Part shown: piece after piece, positions 25,219 through 32,968 of the stretch | How the letters are laid out: every line of letters begins with the position of its first letter | Position numbering within the stretch: the stretch's first letter is position 1 | Source: Paludibacteraceae bacterium | GTDB lineage: Bacteria; Bacteroidota; Bacteroidia; Bacteroidales; Paludibacteraceae | DNA length: 53,164 bases | Assembly: GCA_017444615.1 (NCBI GenBank) | Contig: JAFSWF010000056.1 | Location: 1 to 53,164 of the forward strand | Direction: 5' to 3' | Translations under genes and position numbers: made by a program | Notes under the pieces: generated by a model | The model's database searches: none | What the model was told of the DNA's origin: nothing | What the model saw: the letters and a program-made list of their open reading frames with translations, nothing else

Positions 25219-27114
25219 CTATTTTACCAATTGACCTTGGATGGTGTACAGTTTTTCTCCTTGGAGAATATAGACATTCCCGTGGCGGATGAGTTTCTGC
25301 GCAGGGTTGGAAGGGTTGGTATACACCTCAGGGGCATCTGTGGGCGAGTCCGCTTGATAGATGGCTTGGATAGTAAGACCATCCGCCAGATCTGCAGGAA
25401 CTGGTTCCCAGCGAAGGAACGTAAAACCTGTGATCTCCGGCGCAGCCGGTATCTTGATGGTTGAAACAGTAGCGAGCACCTCGCTGCCGTCATTGCCATT
25501 CTCAAAGAGGATATGTACCGATACCTCTTCACCTAAGTTATATTGGGCGATGAGGTCGATATCTGCGGTAATGGAGCTGAAATCCTTATCCCAGCCTATA
25601 AAGGTATAGCCTTGATGGTAAGGGTCAGAAGGTGCAGAAGCAGCCCCTAAATACGCCACGCTATCTACTTTGATAAGCGAATTGTCCCTATCAAGGAATT
25701 GCACACGATAGACATTAATCTCATATTGAGCGATGATGTCGATATCTGCGGTAATGGTGCTGAAATCCTTATCCCAACCGATGAAGGTATGTCCCTGACG
25801 AGTAGGATTAGCAGGTGCAGAAGTAGCCCCTAAATACGCCACACTATCTACTTTGAGAAGCGCATTGTTCCAGTCCAAAAATTGCACTCGATAGACGTTG
25901 ATCTCATATTGGGCGACAACAAAGGTATCGATAGTTATTTGGTTCAGCACCTGATCCCAGCCAATGAAGGTATACCCTTCACGCGAGGGTATAACCGGAG
26001 CAACTACGTTGCCCTGTGTAAACTTGCCGATATACAAAGTAGTGTCATTCCAATCCTTGAAAGTAACGAAGATATAGTTAAGTAATTCAACTATAGACCC
26101 AAACTCTCCCCACACCTCGGCTGCTTCGTAGGCACTGATAGAAGAATAGGGTACATGGAGTGTGATATTAGAGAGCGTGAGGCCGTAGAATATATTGCTC
26201 CTGATGCTTATCGGTTCAAGGATAGGAACGCTAATCGATGTGAGTCCTGTGCAACTACGGAAAGCATAATCGCCAATAGATGTGAGGCTATCGGGCAACT
26301 CAATTGAAGTGAGCGAGGAGCACCCAAAGAACGCATACATGCCAATGGATGTGACAGCTCTTGGTATAGCGATGGAGTCAAGAGCGGAGCAACCGGAGAA
26401 CGCAGATTCTCCGATGGAAGTGACGGAAGAGGGGATTGTAACAGATTGGAGGCCGGAGCAATTGGAGAATGTTCGGAGGCCAATGGATGTGATGCCGGCA
26501 GGAATCTCAACGGATGTAATGCCGGAGCAATTTTCGAAAGCACTATTACTGATGGATGTAACGGAAGAAGGAATCGTTATATTACCTGTGGAAGTAGGTA
26601 AACATGCCACTAAAGATGTTTTTGATTCATCGCTATAGATGAGATATTCCTCTACATATCCATTGACGCATTTAGCTCCCCAAGGAGCACCGGTTGCGGA
26701 GCCCTGATAAACCACATTTAGGATTTCAGCGAACGCATAATCACCAATGGAAGTGACGGTGCTGGGTATCTCAAGTGAGCTGAGACCGGAGCAACCGGAG
26801 AACGCAGATTCTCCAATCGTTGTGAGGGATTCGGGAATGGAAACAGAAGTCAAGCCTGTGCACACTACGAAGGCACCATTTCCAATGGACGTAACATCCT
26901 CCTCGATAATCAATTCCTCGATCACATCATTCAAGTCCGCTTCAAACCAAGGGGACGCCTCTGAATCATAATCATACATGTCACCTGTCCCATAAATAGT
27001 GAGGGTGCCATTGAAAAAGTGCCATTCAAGGTTTTCGCCACAGGTGCCATTCTGGGCACAAAGCATTCCGGCGCAGGAGATGAGCGCGAAAAGGAGCGTA
27101 AAAATCTTTCTCAT
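25219..27114 (-). CDS. BspA-like leucine-rich surface protein with Listeria-Bacteroides repeats
   Basis: Likely exported surface protein, possibly an adhesin. The 631 residues have a signal peptide (MRKIFTLLFALISCAGMLCAQ), an N-terminal GTLTIYGTGDMYDY module, eight to nine BspA-type LRR_5 repeats (about 80-310, TSIGDYAF... SVTIPSSVTSIG), interrupted by an ILNVVYQG segment, then three to four InlB-type beta repeats (about 345-560, RVQFLDWNNALLKVDSVAY... GYTFIGWDKDF). The C-terminal tail (KLIRHGNVYILQGEKLYTI) resembles tails of other secreted Bacteroidales proteins. The ATG at 27114 is used because the frame above it crosses the promoter. Confidence 0.88.
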   Translation of the reverse strand: MRKIFTLLFALISCAGMLCAQNGTCGENLEWHFFNGTLTIYGTGDMYDYDSEASPWFEADLNDVIEELIIEEDVTSIGNGAFVVCTGLTSVSIPESLTTIGESAFSGCSGLSSLEIPSTVTSIGDYAFAEILNVVYQGSATGAPWGAKCVNGYVEEYLIYSDESKTSLVACLPTSTGNITIPSSVTSISNSAFENCSGITSVEIPAGITSIGLRTFSNCSGLQSVTIPSSVTSIGESAFSGCSALDSIAIPRAVTSIGMYAFFGCSSLTSIELPDSLTSIGDYAFRSCTGLTSISVPILEPISIRSNIFYGLTLSNITLHVPYSSISAYEAAEVWGEFGSIVELLNYIFVTFKDWNDTTLYIGKFTQGNVVAPVIPSREGYTFIGWDQVLNQITIDTFVVAQYEINVYRVQFLDWNNALLKVDSVAYLGATSAPANPTRQGHTFIGWDKDFSTITADIDIIAQYEINVYRVQFLDRDNSLIKVDSVAYLGAASAPSDPYHQGYTFIGWDKDFSSITADIDLIAQYNLGEEVSVHILFENGNDGSEVLATVSTIKIPAAPEITGFTFLRWEPVPADLADGLTIQAIYQADSPTDAPEVYTNPSNPAQKLIRHGNVYILQGEKLYTIQGQLVK

Positions 27115-27146
27115 AACAAGCGGTTTTGTGTTTATGTTTTTCGCTG

Positions 27147-27178
27147 CAAAATTACAACATTTTTTTGATATGTGCAAA
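27147..27178 (-). promoter_or_regulatory. Promoter of BspA-like gene
   Basis: Minus strand TTTG, 20 bases, TAATTTTG; -33 box continues as TTTGCACATATCA. Back to back with the promoter at 27193, -33 boxes 14 bases apart. Confidence 0.85.
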
Positions 27179-27192
27179 TTTTTGTCTTTTTA

Positions 27193-27224
27193 TTTGCATA
27201 TTCCAAAAAAAAGTTGTACCTTTG
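27193..27224 (+). promoter_or_regulatory. Promoter of the 27250-30279 run
   Basis: TTTG, 20 bases, TACCTTTG; -33 box continues as TTTGCATATTCCA. The ATG at 27250 is 25 bases past the -7 box. Confidence 0.85.
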
Positions 27225-27249
27225 TAGGCGATTTTAAAGTCTCTTATCT

Positions 27250-27645
27250 ATGAGCGAACAGAACGAGCAACAAAAAGAGGCCGAAGCAAGGGCTTATTTT
27301 GAGCAGAAAAAGAAAGAAGCTATGTTGGACGTGACGGCATCGGAGTCGCAACGCGATGAGGCTTATTGCGCCATGTTGGATGTGGCTTCCTGTTTAGAAA
27401 AAGGCTACGGTGTGACGCCCAACGGAGGGCACGCGCTTCGGATAGCGCGGTTTGTCTATGACAATAATAACTGGACGAACATGGGCATGGCGCCGAAGAA
27501 CAAAGCCGCAGATATGCTGCGCCGTTTCTACAGCGAAGGAGTGGGGTGCAATGCCAATGCGGATTATATTAAGACAATGCTCGCACACCTCTATGACGGG
27601 CGTTCAAGTGCACTATCCGATGAGTACGATTTATTATGCAGATAA
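27250..27645 (+). CDS. Small Sel1-like protein
   Basis: 131 residues, no named function. It starts with a charged, probably coiled-coil stretch (MSEQNEQQKEAEARAYFEQKKKEA) and continues with helical segments of Sel1 style (AYCAMLDVASCLEKGYGVTPNGGHALRIA, AADMLRRFYSEGVGCNANADY). No signal peptide. It is the first gene after the promoter at 27193 and precedes the DUF349 gene by 15 bases, so the two are probably co-expressed. It may share a partner with the larger Sel1 protein at 23939 (guess). Confidence 0.65.
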   Translation: MSEQNEQQKEAEARAYFEQKKKEAMLDVTASESQRDEAYCAMLDVASCLEKGYGVTPNGGHALRIARFVYDNNNWTNMGMAPKNKAADMLRRFYSEGVGCNANADYIKTMLAHLYDGRSSALSDEYDLLCR

Positions 27646-27660
27646 AAAGATAACGAACCT

Positions 27661-29157
27661 ATGTCAGAACAAAGACAAGCACTGATTGAAGAGCTCCAGC
27701 AACTGCTCGAGCAAGAGGATGTAACGGCCATCAAAGACCAAGTGGAACACATCAAAACGCAGTTCTACCGCCCTGTAGAGACGGCAGAAACGCCTGCAGA
27801 ACAACCCGTAGAAACGGCAGAAGAGATTGCGACCGAAGCGCCGCAAACTGACCCGCAAGAGGAGCAGTTTAAGGCCTTATTGGCGCAATACAAAGCCAAG
27901 CGTGCCGAGGTAGCGGCTCAGACCGCCAAAGAGCAGCAGGAGAACCTATCCCGCAAGCAAGCAATCCTCTCAGTGATGAAGACTTTGGCAGAAGGTGAAA
28001 CCGATGCCGTGATGTCCAGTCTGCCGCGTATGCGCGAACTGCAAGCCGAATGGAAAACCATCGGTCCGGTGCCTGCTGCCAACGTACAAGAGATTCGCAA
28101 AGCCTATCAGCAGTACCAGGAACAGTTCTACGACATGGTGAAGATCAACATTGAGTTGCGAGACCTCGATTTTAAGAAGAACCTTGAACTCAAGACTTTG
28201 CTCTGCGAAGCAGCCGAGCGTCTGCAGAATAACGACAACATCGTGGAAGCCAGTCGCGCCTTGCAGCAGTTGCACGACGAGTGGGCAGAGATAGGACCCG
28301 TGGCACGCGAGTTACGCGAAGAGATATGGGAGCGCTTCAAAGCCGCCTCCACCGCCATCAACAAACGCCATCAGGCTTATTTCGATGAACTGCATGCCAA
28401 AGAGCAAGATAACCTCGCCCGTAAGCGTGCTATCATCGAGCAATTGCAAGCCCTCAATGAGGCGCTTCAGAACGGCGAGCAGAAACTGAATGCTAAAGCA
28501 TGGGACAAGGCCACTGAACAAGTGCAAGCCCTGCAAAATCAATGGCGCACCATCGGTTTTGCGCCTAAGAAATTCAACCAATCTATCTACGAGGAATACC
28601 GCGCTGAGTGCGATAAGTTCTTCCGCGCTAAGGCACAGTTCTTCAAGGGCATCCGCGATGTGTTCTCTGAGAACCTCAAGCATAAACGCGCACTGATAGC
28701 GCAAGCCAAAGAAGTGTTGGCTCTTCTCGAAGAGAAAACAGCCGAACTGACCCAACAAGAGTGGAACGAAGCTGCCGACAAACTGCGTGCCCTGCAAGCC
28801 GAATGGAAGACCGTCGGCGCTGTGCCGCGTAAGGTATCCGATGATCTTTGGAAACAATTCACAGAGGCTTGCGATGCTTTCTTCAACGCCCGTCGAGAGG
28901 TGGCAGAGAAAGCCAAAAGCCAACGCCAAAGCCAACGTTCGGCACAACGCCGCGAACCCGCTGCAGGCACTAACCTTTACCGCCTGCGCGATACCTTGAT
29001 GCAAGAAATCAAAGTGGCAGAGAATAATATCCTATTCTTCTCCGGCAAATCCAAAACCGCCAATAAGATAGTGGAGGACATGCAGCGTAAGATTGACAAA
29101 CTGAAAGCTCAATTAGCCGAAGTGAAAGAACGTATCCAAGCGGAAGACGAAGAATGA
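27661..29157 (+). CDS. DUF349-repeat coiled-coil protein
   Basis: 498 residues with about five DUF349 modules of 70-75 residues, each holding a variant of LQAEWKTIGPVP followed by a charged helix (examples near 115, 190, 270 and 370). The protein is strongly helical, Gln/Glu/Lys/Ala-rich and cytoplasmic by its lack of a signal. The molecular role of the family is not established. Its TGA overlaps the ATG of the ftsE-type gene by four bases (ATGA), so translation is coupled. Confidence 0.85.
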   Translation: MSEQRQALIEELQQLLEQEDVTAIKDQVEHIKTQFYRPVETAETPAEQPVETAEEIATEAPQTDPQEEQFKALLAQYKAKRAEVAAQTAKEQQENLSRKQAILSVMKTLAEGETDAVMSSLPRMRELQAEWKTIGPVPAANVQEIRKAYQQYQEQFYDMVKINIELRDLDFKKNLELKTLLCEAAERLQNNDNIVEASRALQQLHDEWAEIGPVARELREEIWERFKAASTAINKRHQAYFDELHAKEQDNLARKRAIIEQLQALNEALQNGEQKLNAKAWDKATEQVQALQNQWRTIGFAPKKFNQSIYEEYRAECDKFFRAKAQFFKGIRDVFSENLKHKRALIAQAKEVLALLEEKTAELTQQEWNEAADKLRALQAEWKTVGAVPRKVSDDLWKQFTEACDAFFNARREVAEKAKSQRQSQRSAQRREPAAGTNLYRLRDTLMQEIKVAENNILFFSGKSKTANKIVEDMQRKIDKLKAQLAEVKERIQAEDEE

Positions 29158-29825
29158 GCGTACTGATTGATTATAAGGGAGTTGAGATTCATCAAGCCGA
29201 TCAGATTGTGCTCCATGACGTCACTCTCAACGTGGAAGGCGGCGAGATGATTTATCTGCTGGGCAAAGTAGGTAGCGGCAAGTCCAGTTTTATGAAAACG
29301 CTGTACGGAGCCCTGCCTGTCGCTTCCGCCCAAGAAGCCAACGTATTAGGTTTTGACCTGATGCATATCCGTCGCGGCCAGTTACCTTACCTCCGTCGGC
29401 GGATGGGTATTATCTTTCAGGATTACAAGCTCTTAACTGACCGTTCGGTGGAAGAGAACTTGCTCTTTGTGCTTCGCGCCACCGGTTGGAAAGATAAACA
29501 TCTGATGGCGGCACATGTGAACGAAGTGCTCCAGCAAGTAGGCATGGAAACGAAAGCCTACAAGCGTCCCTATGAACTGTCCGGAGGTGAACAACAACGT
29601 GTGGTCATTGCGCGCGCCTTGCTCAATTCGCCCGAACTGATTCTGGCGGACGAACCTACCGGTAACCTTGATGCCGAGACCGGCAAGGAGATCATGGACC
29701 TGCTCTACGCCATCAGTCAAGCCGGTATCACGGTGCTAATGTCCACCCATAACCTGCAATGGCCCGAACAGTACCCGGGCAAGAAATGGCTATTTGAGAA
29801 TGGCCTTATTAAAGTTGAAAGTTGA
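29154..29825 (+). CDS. ftsE: FtsE-type ABC ATPase
   Basis: Cytoplasmic ATPase of the FtsEX complex, which drives cell-wall hydrolase activation at division. The 223 residues show Walker A G37-K-V-G-S-G-K-S-S, Q-loop FQDYKLL, signature LSGGEQQR near 141, Walker [13 protein letters not shown] and the switch His in STHNLQWP. The close LolD family is the alternative; [15 protein letters not shown] favours FtsE. No ftsX is adjacent, so the partner must be elsewhere. The end (KVES, stop) is encoded by a heptamer array. Confidence 0.82.
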   Translation: MSVLIDYKGVEIHQADQIVLHDVTLNVEGGEMIYLLGKVGSGKSSFMKTLYGALPVASAQEANVLGFDLMHIRRGQLPYLRRRMGIIFQDYKLLTDRSVEENLLFVLRATGWKDKHLMAAHVNEVLQQVGMETKAYKRPYELSGGEQQRVVIARALLNSPELILADEPTGNLDAETGKEIMDLLYAISQAGITVLMSTHNLQWPEQYPGKKWLFENGLIKVES

Positions 29826-29831
29826 GAGTTC
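29811..29831. repeat. Heptamer array at ftsE stop
   Basis: aaagttg twice, then agagttc. The TGA stop (29823-29825) straddles two units. Confidence 0.8.
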
Positions 29832-29860
29832 TTAGCCCATAAAGGGCACGATTATTTGAG
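29828..29860. repeat. Dispersed palindromic element, copy 1
   Basis: About 33 bases with a TAGCCC / GGGC(A) dyad, between ftsE and sufE. A reverse-oriented near-copy is at 49428-49459 (16 plus 10 identical bases flanking a variable loop). It abuts a heptamer array in both places. Confidence 0.75.
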
Positions 29861-29862
29861 AG

Positions 29863-30279
29863 ATGAGTATTAACGAAGCACAAGATAGTATCATTGAGGA
29901 GTTTGAGGCCTTTGATGACTGGATTGATCGGTACGAATTGATCTCCGATTACGGCAAGGCGCTCAAACCCATGCCAGAGGAGGATAAAACGGACCAAAAC
30001 CTGATTGACGGTTGTCAGTCTAAAGTGTGGTTCACTTGTCGCGTAGAAGATGGCAAGTTGCATTTTACAGGCGCTTCGGATGCCTTGTTGGTCAAAGGAA
30101 TAGTAGCCATGCTTCTCTTTGTGCTGAATGACCATACGCCCGATGAGATCTTACAAGCGGACCTCTATTTCATCGACCGAATAGGCCTGCGGGAACACTT
30201 AAGTCCCACACGCTCAAACGGTTTAGTAGCTATGCTCAAACAGATGAAACTATACGCGCTCGCGTATAAAAGCAAATAA
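29863..30279 (+). CDS. sufE: SufE family sulfur acceptor
   Basis: Accepts sulfur from SufS on a cysteine and passes it on for Fe-S cluster assembly. The 138 residues carry the key C51 in DGCQSKVWF and the SDALLVKGIVAMLL helix typical of SufE. It is the last gene of the (+) run from 27250. Its 3' end overlaps the convergent aroK by 30 bases. No other suf gene is in the window. Confidence 0.93.
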   Translation: MSINEAQDSIIEEFEAFDDWIDRYELISDYGKALKPMPEEDKTDQNLIDGCQSKVWFTCRVEDGKLHFTGASDALLVKGIVAMLLFVLNDHTPDEILQADLYFIDRIGLREHLSPTRSNGLVAMLKQMKLYALAYKSK

Positions 30280-30795
30280 CTTCTGCGCGATGCGTTCATC
30301 GGACTGCTCGTCACAAACCTCTATAGGCAATGTATAATGCGCCTGCGAATAGAACGGTTCGCGCGCTTCGAGTTGAGGAGTTATAAAAGAAAGTAACTCC
30401 TTTTCTGTGCGACCTTGTAAGATAGGACGCTCACTTAAATCAGTCAAACTCAGCCGTTTAGCTAAGTGCTCAGGCTTCCATTTCAAGTAAATACTGGTGC
30501 CTAATTCGCGCAAGCACTCCATGTTATCTTCCCAGCAGGGATAACCTCCTCCGGTAGCATAGATGATCTTCTCAAAAGGAATCTGGTCTGCCAAGTCTTC
30601 CACCACGTATTTCTCTTTCTTTCGAAACTCTTCAAGGCCAAACTCCCGTATGTACTCCGCCGGCGAATACCCGTGTATTTGCTGAAAAGCCTCATCCAAA
30701 TCCACAAAATGCCAGCCGAGTTTATCCGCCAACAAACGACCGGCAGTCGTTTTGCCGGAACCCATATAACCCACTAAATAAATAGGAAGTTCCAT
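30250..30795 (-). CDS. aroK: Shikimate kinase
   Basis: Phosphorylates shikimate in chorismate synthesis. The 181 residues have Walker A GYMGSGKTT (9-17), the substrate motifs DLDEAF (in place of the usual DxD), ATGGG near 75 and RPIL near 117. The ATG at 30795 overlaps the upstream stop by one base (TGATG), which is preferred to the start four codons earlier. Tail-to-tail overlap with sufE. Confidence 0.94.
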   Translation of the reverse strand: MELPIYLVGYMGSGKTTAGRLLADKLGWHFVDLDEAFQQIHGYSPAEYIREFGLEEFRKKEKYVVEDLADQIPFEKIIYATGGGYPCWEDNMECLRELGTSIYLKWKPEHLAKRLSLTDLSERPILQGRTEKELLSFITPQLEAREPFYSQAHYTLPIEVCDEQSDERIAQKLFAFIRERV

Positions 30796-31124
30796 CAATA
30801 TTCCCAATTATCGTTATCGGTCCAAGTGATACGACCGGTTGCTTTATCCATCGTAGCCAAAGGAAAAATCGTCTGAATAGGTGGTTCGATGGGGTGGAGA
30901 AGTTCCCCTTCCTTATTGTATACGCGCGCGCAAGAGGAACACTGCGGCGCACAGACAGTCAGCACCTCCCAAATAGAGTCGCCTACATACACCTCCAGCG
31001 TCGTACTATCAGTCAACGCAAACTGGGTGTAAGCGCCCACTTGTTCTACTATCTTCGGTTCACCCCCTAATTGCGCAAGGGTGGTGATGATAGGAATCGT
31101 TATGGAAAGGAAGAAAACTTTCAA
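30795..31124 (-). CDS. Small exported protein of unknown function
   Basis: 109 residues, not recognised. The N-terminus (KVFFLSITIPIITTLAQ) looks like a signal peptide. A CAPQCSSCARVYN motif (C-x2-C-x2-C) and an acidic C-terminus follow. There is no early ATG: the only start that keeps the signal is a TTG at 31124, inside a heptamer array. aroK begins on its stop codon, and ispF ends just upstream, so it lies in the ispF to aroK run. Confidence 0.6.
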   Translation of the reverse strand: MKVFFLSITIPIITTLAQLGGEPKIVEQVGAYTQFALTDSTTLEVYVGDSIWEVLTVCAPQCSSCARVYNKEGELLHPIEPPIQTIFPLATMDKATGRITWTDNDNWEY

Positions 31125-31155
31125 TTTTCAATTTTCAATTGTCAATATTCAATTC
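31121..31155. repeat. Heptamer array at ispF stop / next start
   Basis: tcaattt twice, tcaattg, tcaatat, tcaattc. On the minus strand it supplies the ispF TGA (31149-31151) and the TTG start of the next gene (31122-31124). Confidence 0.93.
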
Positions 31156-31619
31156 AGCAACGCCACGGCATAGGCAGCTATACCTTCTTCGCGGCCGACA
31201 AACCCTAAATGCTCTGTCGTAGTGGCTTTGATGTTGATCTGGGAGGGTTGCACACCCATCACTTCTGCCAGACAAGCCTGCATAGCAGGAATGAACGGGT
31301 TCAGTTTAGGCGCCTGCGCGCAGATAGTCAGGTCACAGTTACCCAACTCATACCCCGCTTCGCGAAGCATCGCCATCACACGGCGCAGGAGGATCTTCGA
31401 ATCAATGCCTTCAAACTCATTGCCCTTCGTATCCGGGAAATGATAGCCGATGTCCCGCATTGCCGCTGCGCCTAATAACGCATCGCACAGCGCGTGGATA
31501 GCCACATCAGCATCCGAATGACCCAACAATCCCTTCTCCGACGGCACTTCAATTCCCCCTAACCACAGTTTGCGGTCAGGGGAAAATTGATGCACGTCAT
31601 ATCCAAAGCCAACTCGCAT
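31149..31619 (-). CDS. ispF: 2-C-methyl-D-erythritol 2,4-cyclodiphosphate synthase
   Basis: Fifth step of the MEP isoprenoid pathway. The 156 residues show the zinc ligands D8 and H10 (GYDVHQF), GHSDADVAIHALCDALLGAA and the C-terminal IKATTTEHLGFVGREEGIAA. The ATG overlaps the last base of the porV gene. Its stop is inside a heptamer array. Confidence 0.96.
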   Translation of the reverse strand: MRVGFGYDVHQFSPDRKLWLGGIEVPSEKGLLGHSDADVAIHALCDALLGAAAMRDIGYHFPDTKGNEFEGIDSKILLRRVMAMLREAGYELGNCDLTICAQAPKLNPFIPAMQACLAEVMGVQPSQINIKATTTEHLGFVGREEGIAAYAVALLN

Positions 31620-32881
31620 TATTTCCGCTTGTTGTTCACGAGGTCTTTGATGCCGTAGAGGTCAAAGCCGAGGGTGAAACGCATGGTGTTATTGAGCGGG
31701 TTAGTAGCTGCAACGCCCACGCAATAAGAGATATCCAAGGTCACAATAGAGAGGTGGAAGCCGGCACCGAAGGTGAAATAGTTACGGTTACCTTTGTAAA
31801 AGTTCTCGTAGCTATAACCCACGCGTGCAAAGAACTGGTGGTTGTAGGAGTACTCGATACCTGCACCCCAACGCACCTCTTGGAACTCTTCTTTCGCACC
31901 GCCCGGAGCATCTGCGAACGACTGGAACCAACCCTTAGCAGGGTTCAATGCCGAATACGCGTCTTGGCTCATTTGCCAGGTGTTCAAGTTAGTCGGGTCA
32001 ATAGGTGTACCATCATCGTTCCACAACTCAGGATACATAGCTGTCTGCTTGGTGGTGAAGCGAGACTTGCGACTCGGAACCATCATCTTATTAGCTTCCA
32101 AGTTGAAAGTCAGGAAGTTATACTTGTTAATCGGCAACTCATAGCTGACACCGATGTTCATGCTCGTAGGAATAAAGTTACTGGTGATAGAGTCATATGT
32201 CATCTTACCACCTAAGTTCTTGAGCGCAAAACCTAAGTTGAAGTGACTGGTACCCATCGGTAACTCAATCGGTTGACGGTAATAGAGCGCAATATCTGCC
32301 GCGGCTGTTACTGCCGGGTGCATTTCCGAACCACCACCAATAGAACTGTTATAACCGTTGTTCAGATCCGAGTACAACACGCGGATAGCTACAGACATCG
32401 ACACGTACTCATGCAGTTTGCGGAAATAACTGAGATCCAACGTCCATTCGTTCGGACGCACGTTCTGCAGCACATTACCGCTTCCATCAGTCAGAGCCAC
32501 GTCACCCATCGAGAAATACGTAAAGCTGGCACCAATACCGCCACCCAGATCTCCGAAGTTATAGAATCCGGCCAGGTATGCCAAGTCGATATCGCCTACC
32601 AAACTACGCAACCAAGGCGTGTAGTTAGCCGTGATACCACCCTTACTGTACATATATGCATACTTGGCAGGGTTCCAATACTGCGCATTAAAATCCGCTT
32701 CGGTAGCTACACCTTGGTCACCCAAACCGGCTGCACGAGCGTCAGGAGCAATAGACGCAGACGGCATGGAGGTGATAAGCGGGTTCATCTCATCTTGAAT
32801 GGGTGTCGTAGCCGTCGTTTGTGCGCGCAAAGCCGTGGCGAACAGGACAACGGCGAGAGAAAAAATTACTTTTTTGTTCAT
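31619..32881 (-). CDS. porV: Type IX secretion outer-membrane protein PorV
   Basis: Outer-membrane beta-barrel that delivers type IX cargo from the secretion pore to the PorU sortase complex. The 420 residues start with a signal peptide (ending LRAQ, about 21) and carry the PorV pattern ITSMPSASIAPDARAAGLGDQGVAT near the start with a FadL-like barrel. It sits 87 bases after porU in the same direction, the common porU-porV order. ispF begins on its last base. Confidence 0.9.
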   Translation of the reverse strand: MNKKVIFSLAVVLFATALRAQTTATTPIQDEMNPLITSMPSASIAPDARAAGLGDQGVATEADFNAQYWNPAKYAYMYSKGGITANYTPWLRSLVGDIDLAYLAGFYNFGDLGGGIGASFTYFSMGDVALTDGSGNVLQNVRPNEWTLDLSYFRKLHEYVSMSVAIRVLYSDLNNGYNSSIGGGSEMHPAVTAAADIALYYRQPIELPMGTSHFNLGFALKNLGGKMTYDSITSNFIPTSMNIGVSYELPINKYNFLTFNLEANKMMVPSRKSRFTTKQTAMYPELWNDDGTPIDPTNLNTWQMSQDAYSALNPAKGWFQSFADAPGGAKEEFQEVRWGAGIEYSYNHQFFARVGYSYENFYKGNRNYFTFGAGFHLSIVTLDISYCVGVAATNPLNNTMRFTLGFDLYGIKDLVNNKRK

Positions 32882-32968
32882 TGTTATGTTAATTATGATT
32901 TTGTTACTTACTGAGATTCATTGAGCGATTTGCTTCATAGGCAATTTTCAGATTAACAGACTAATACT

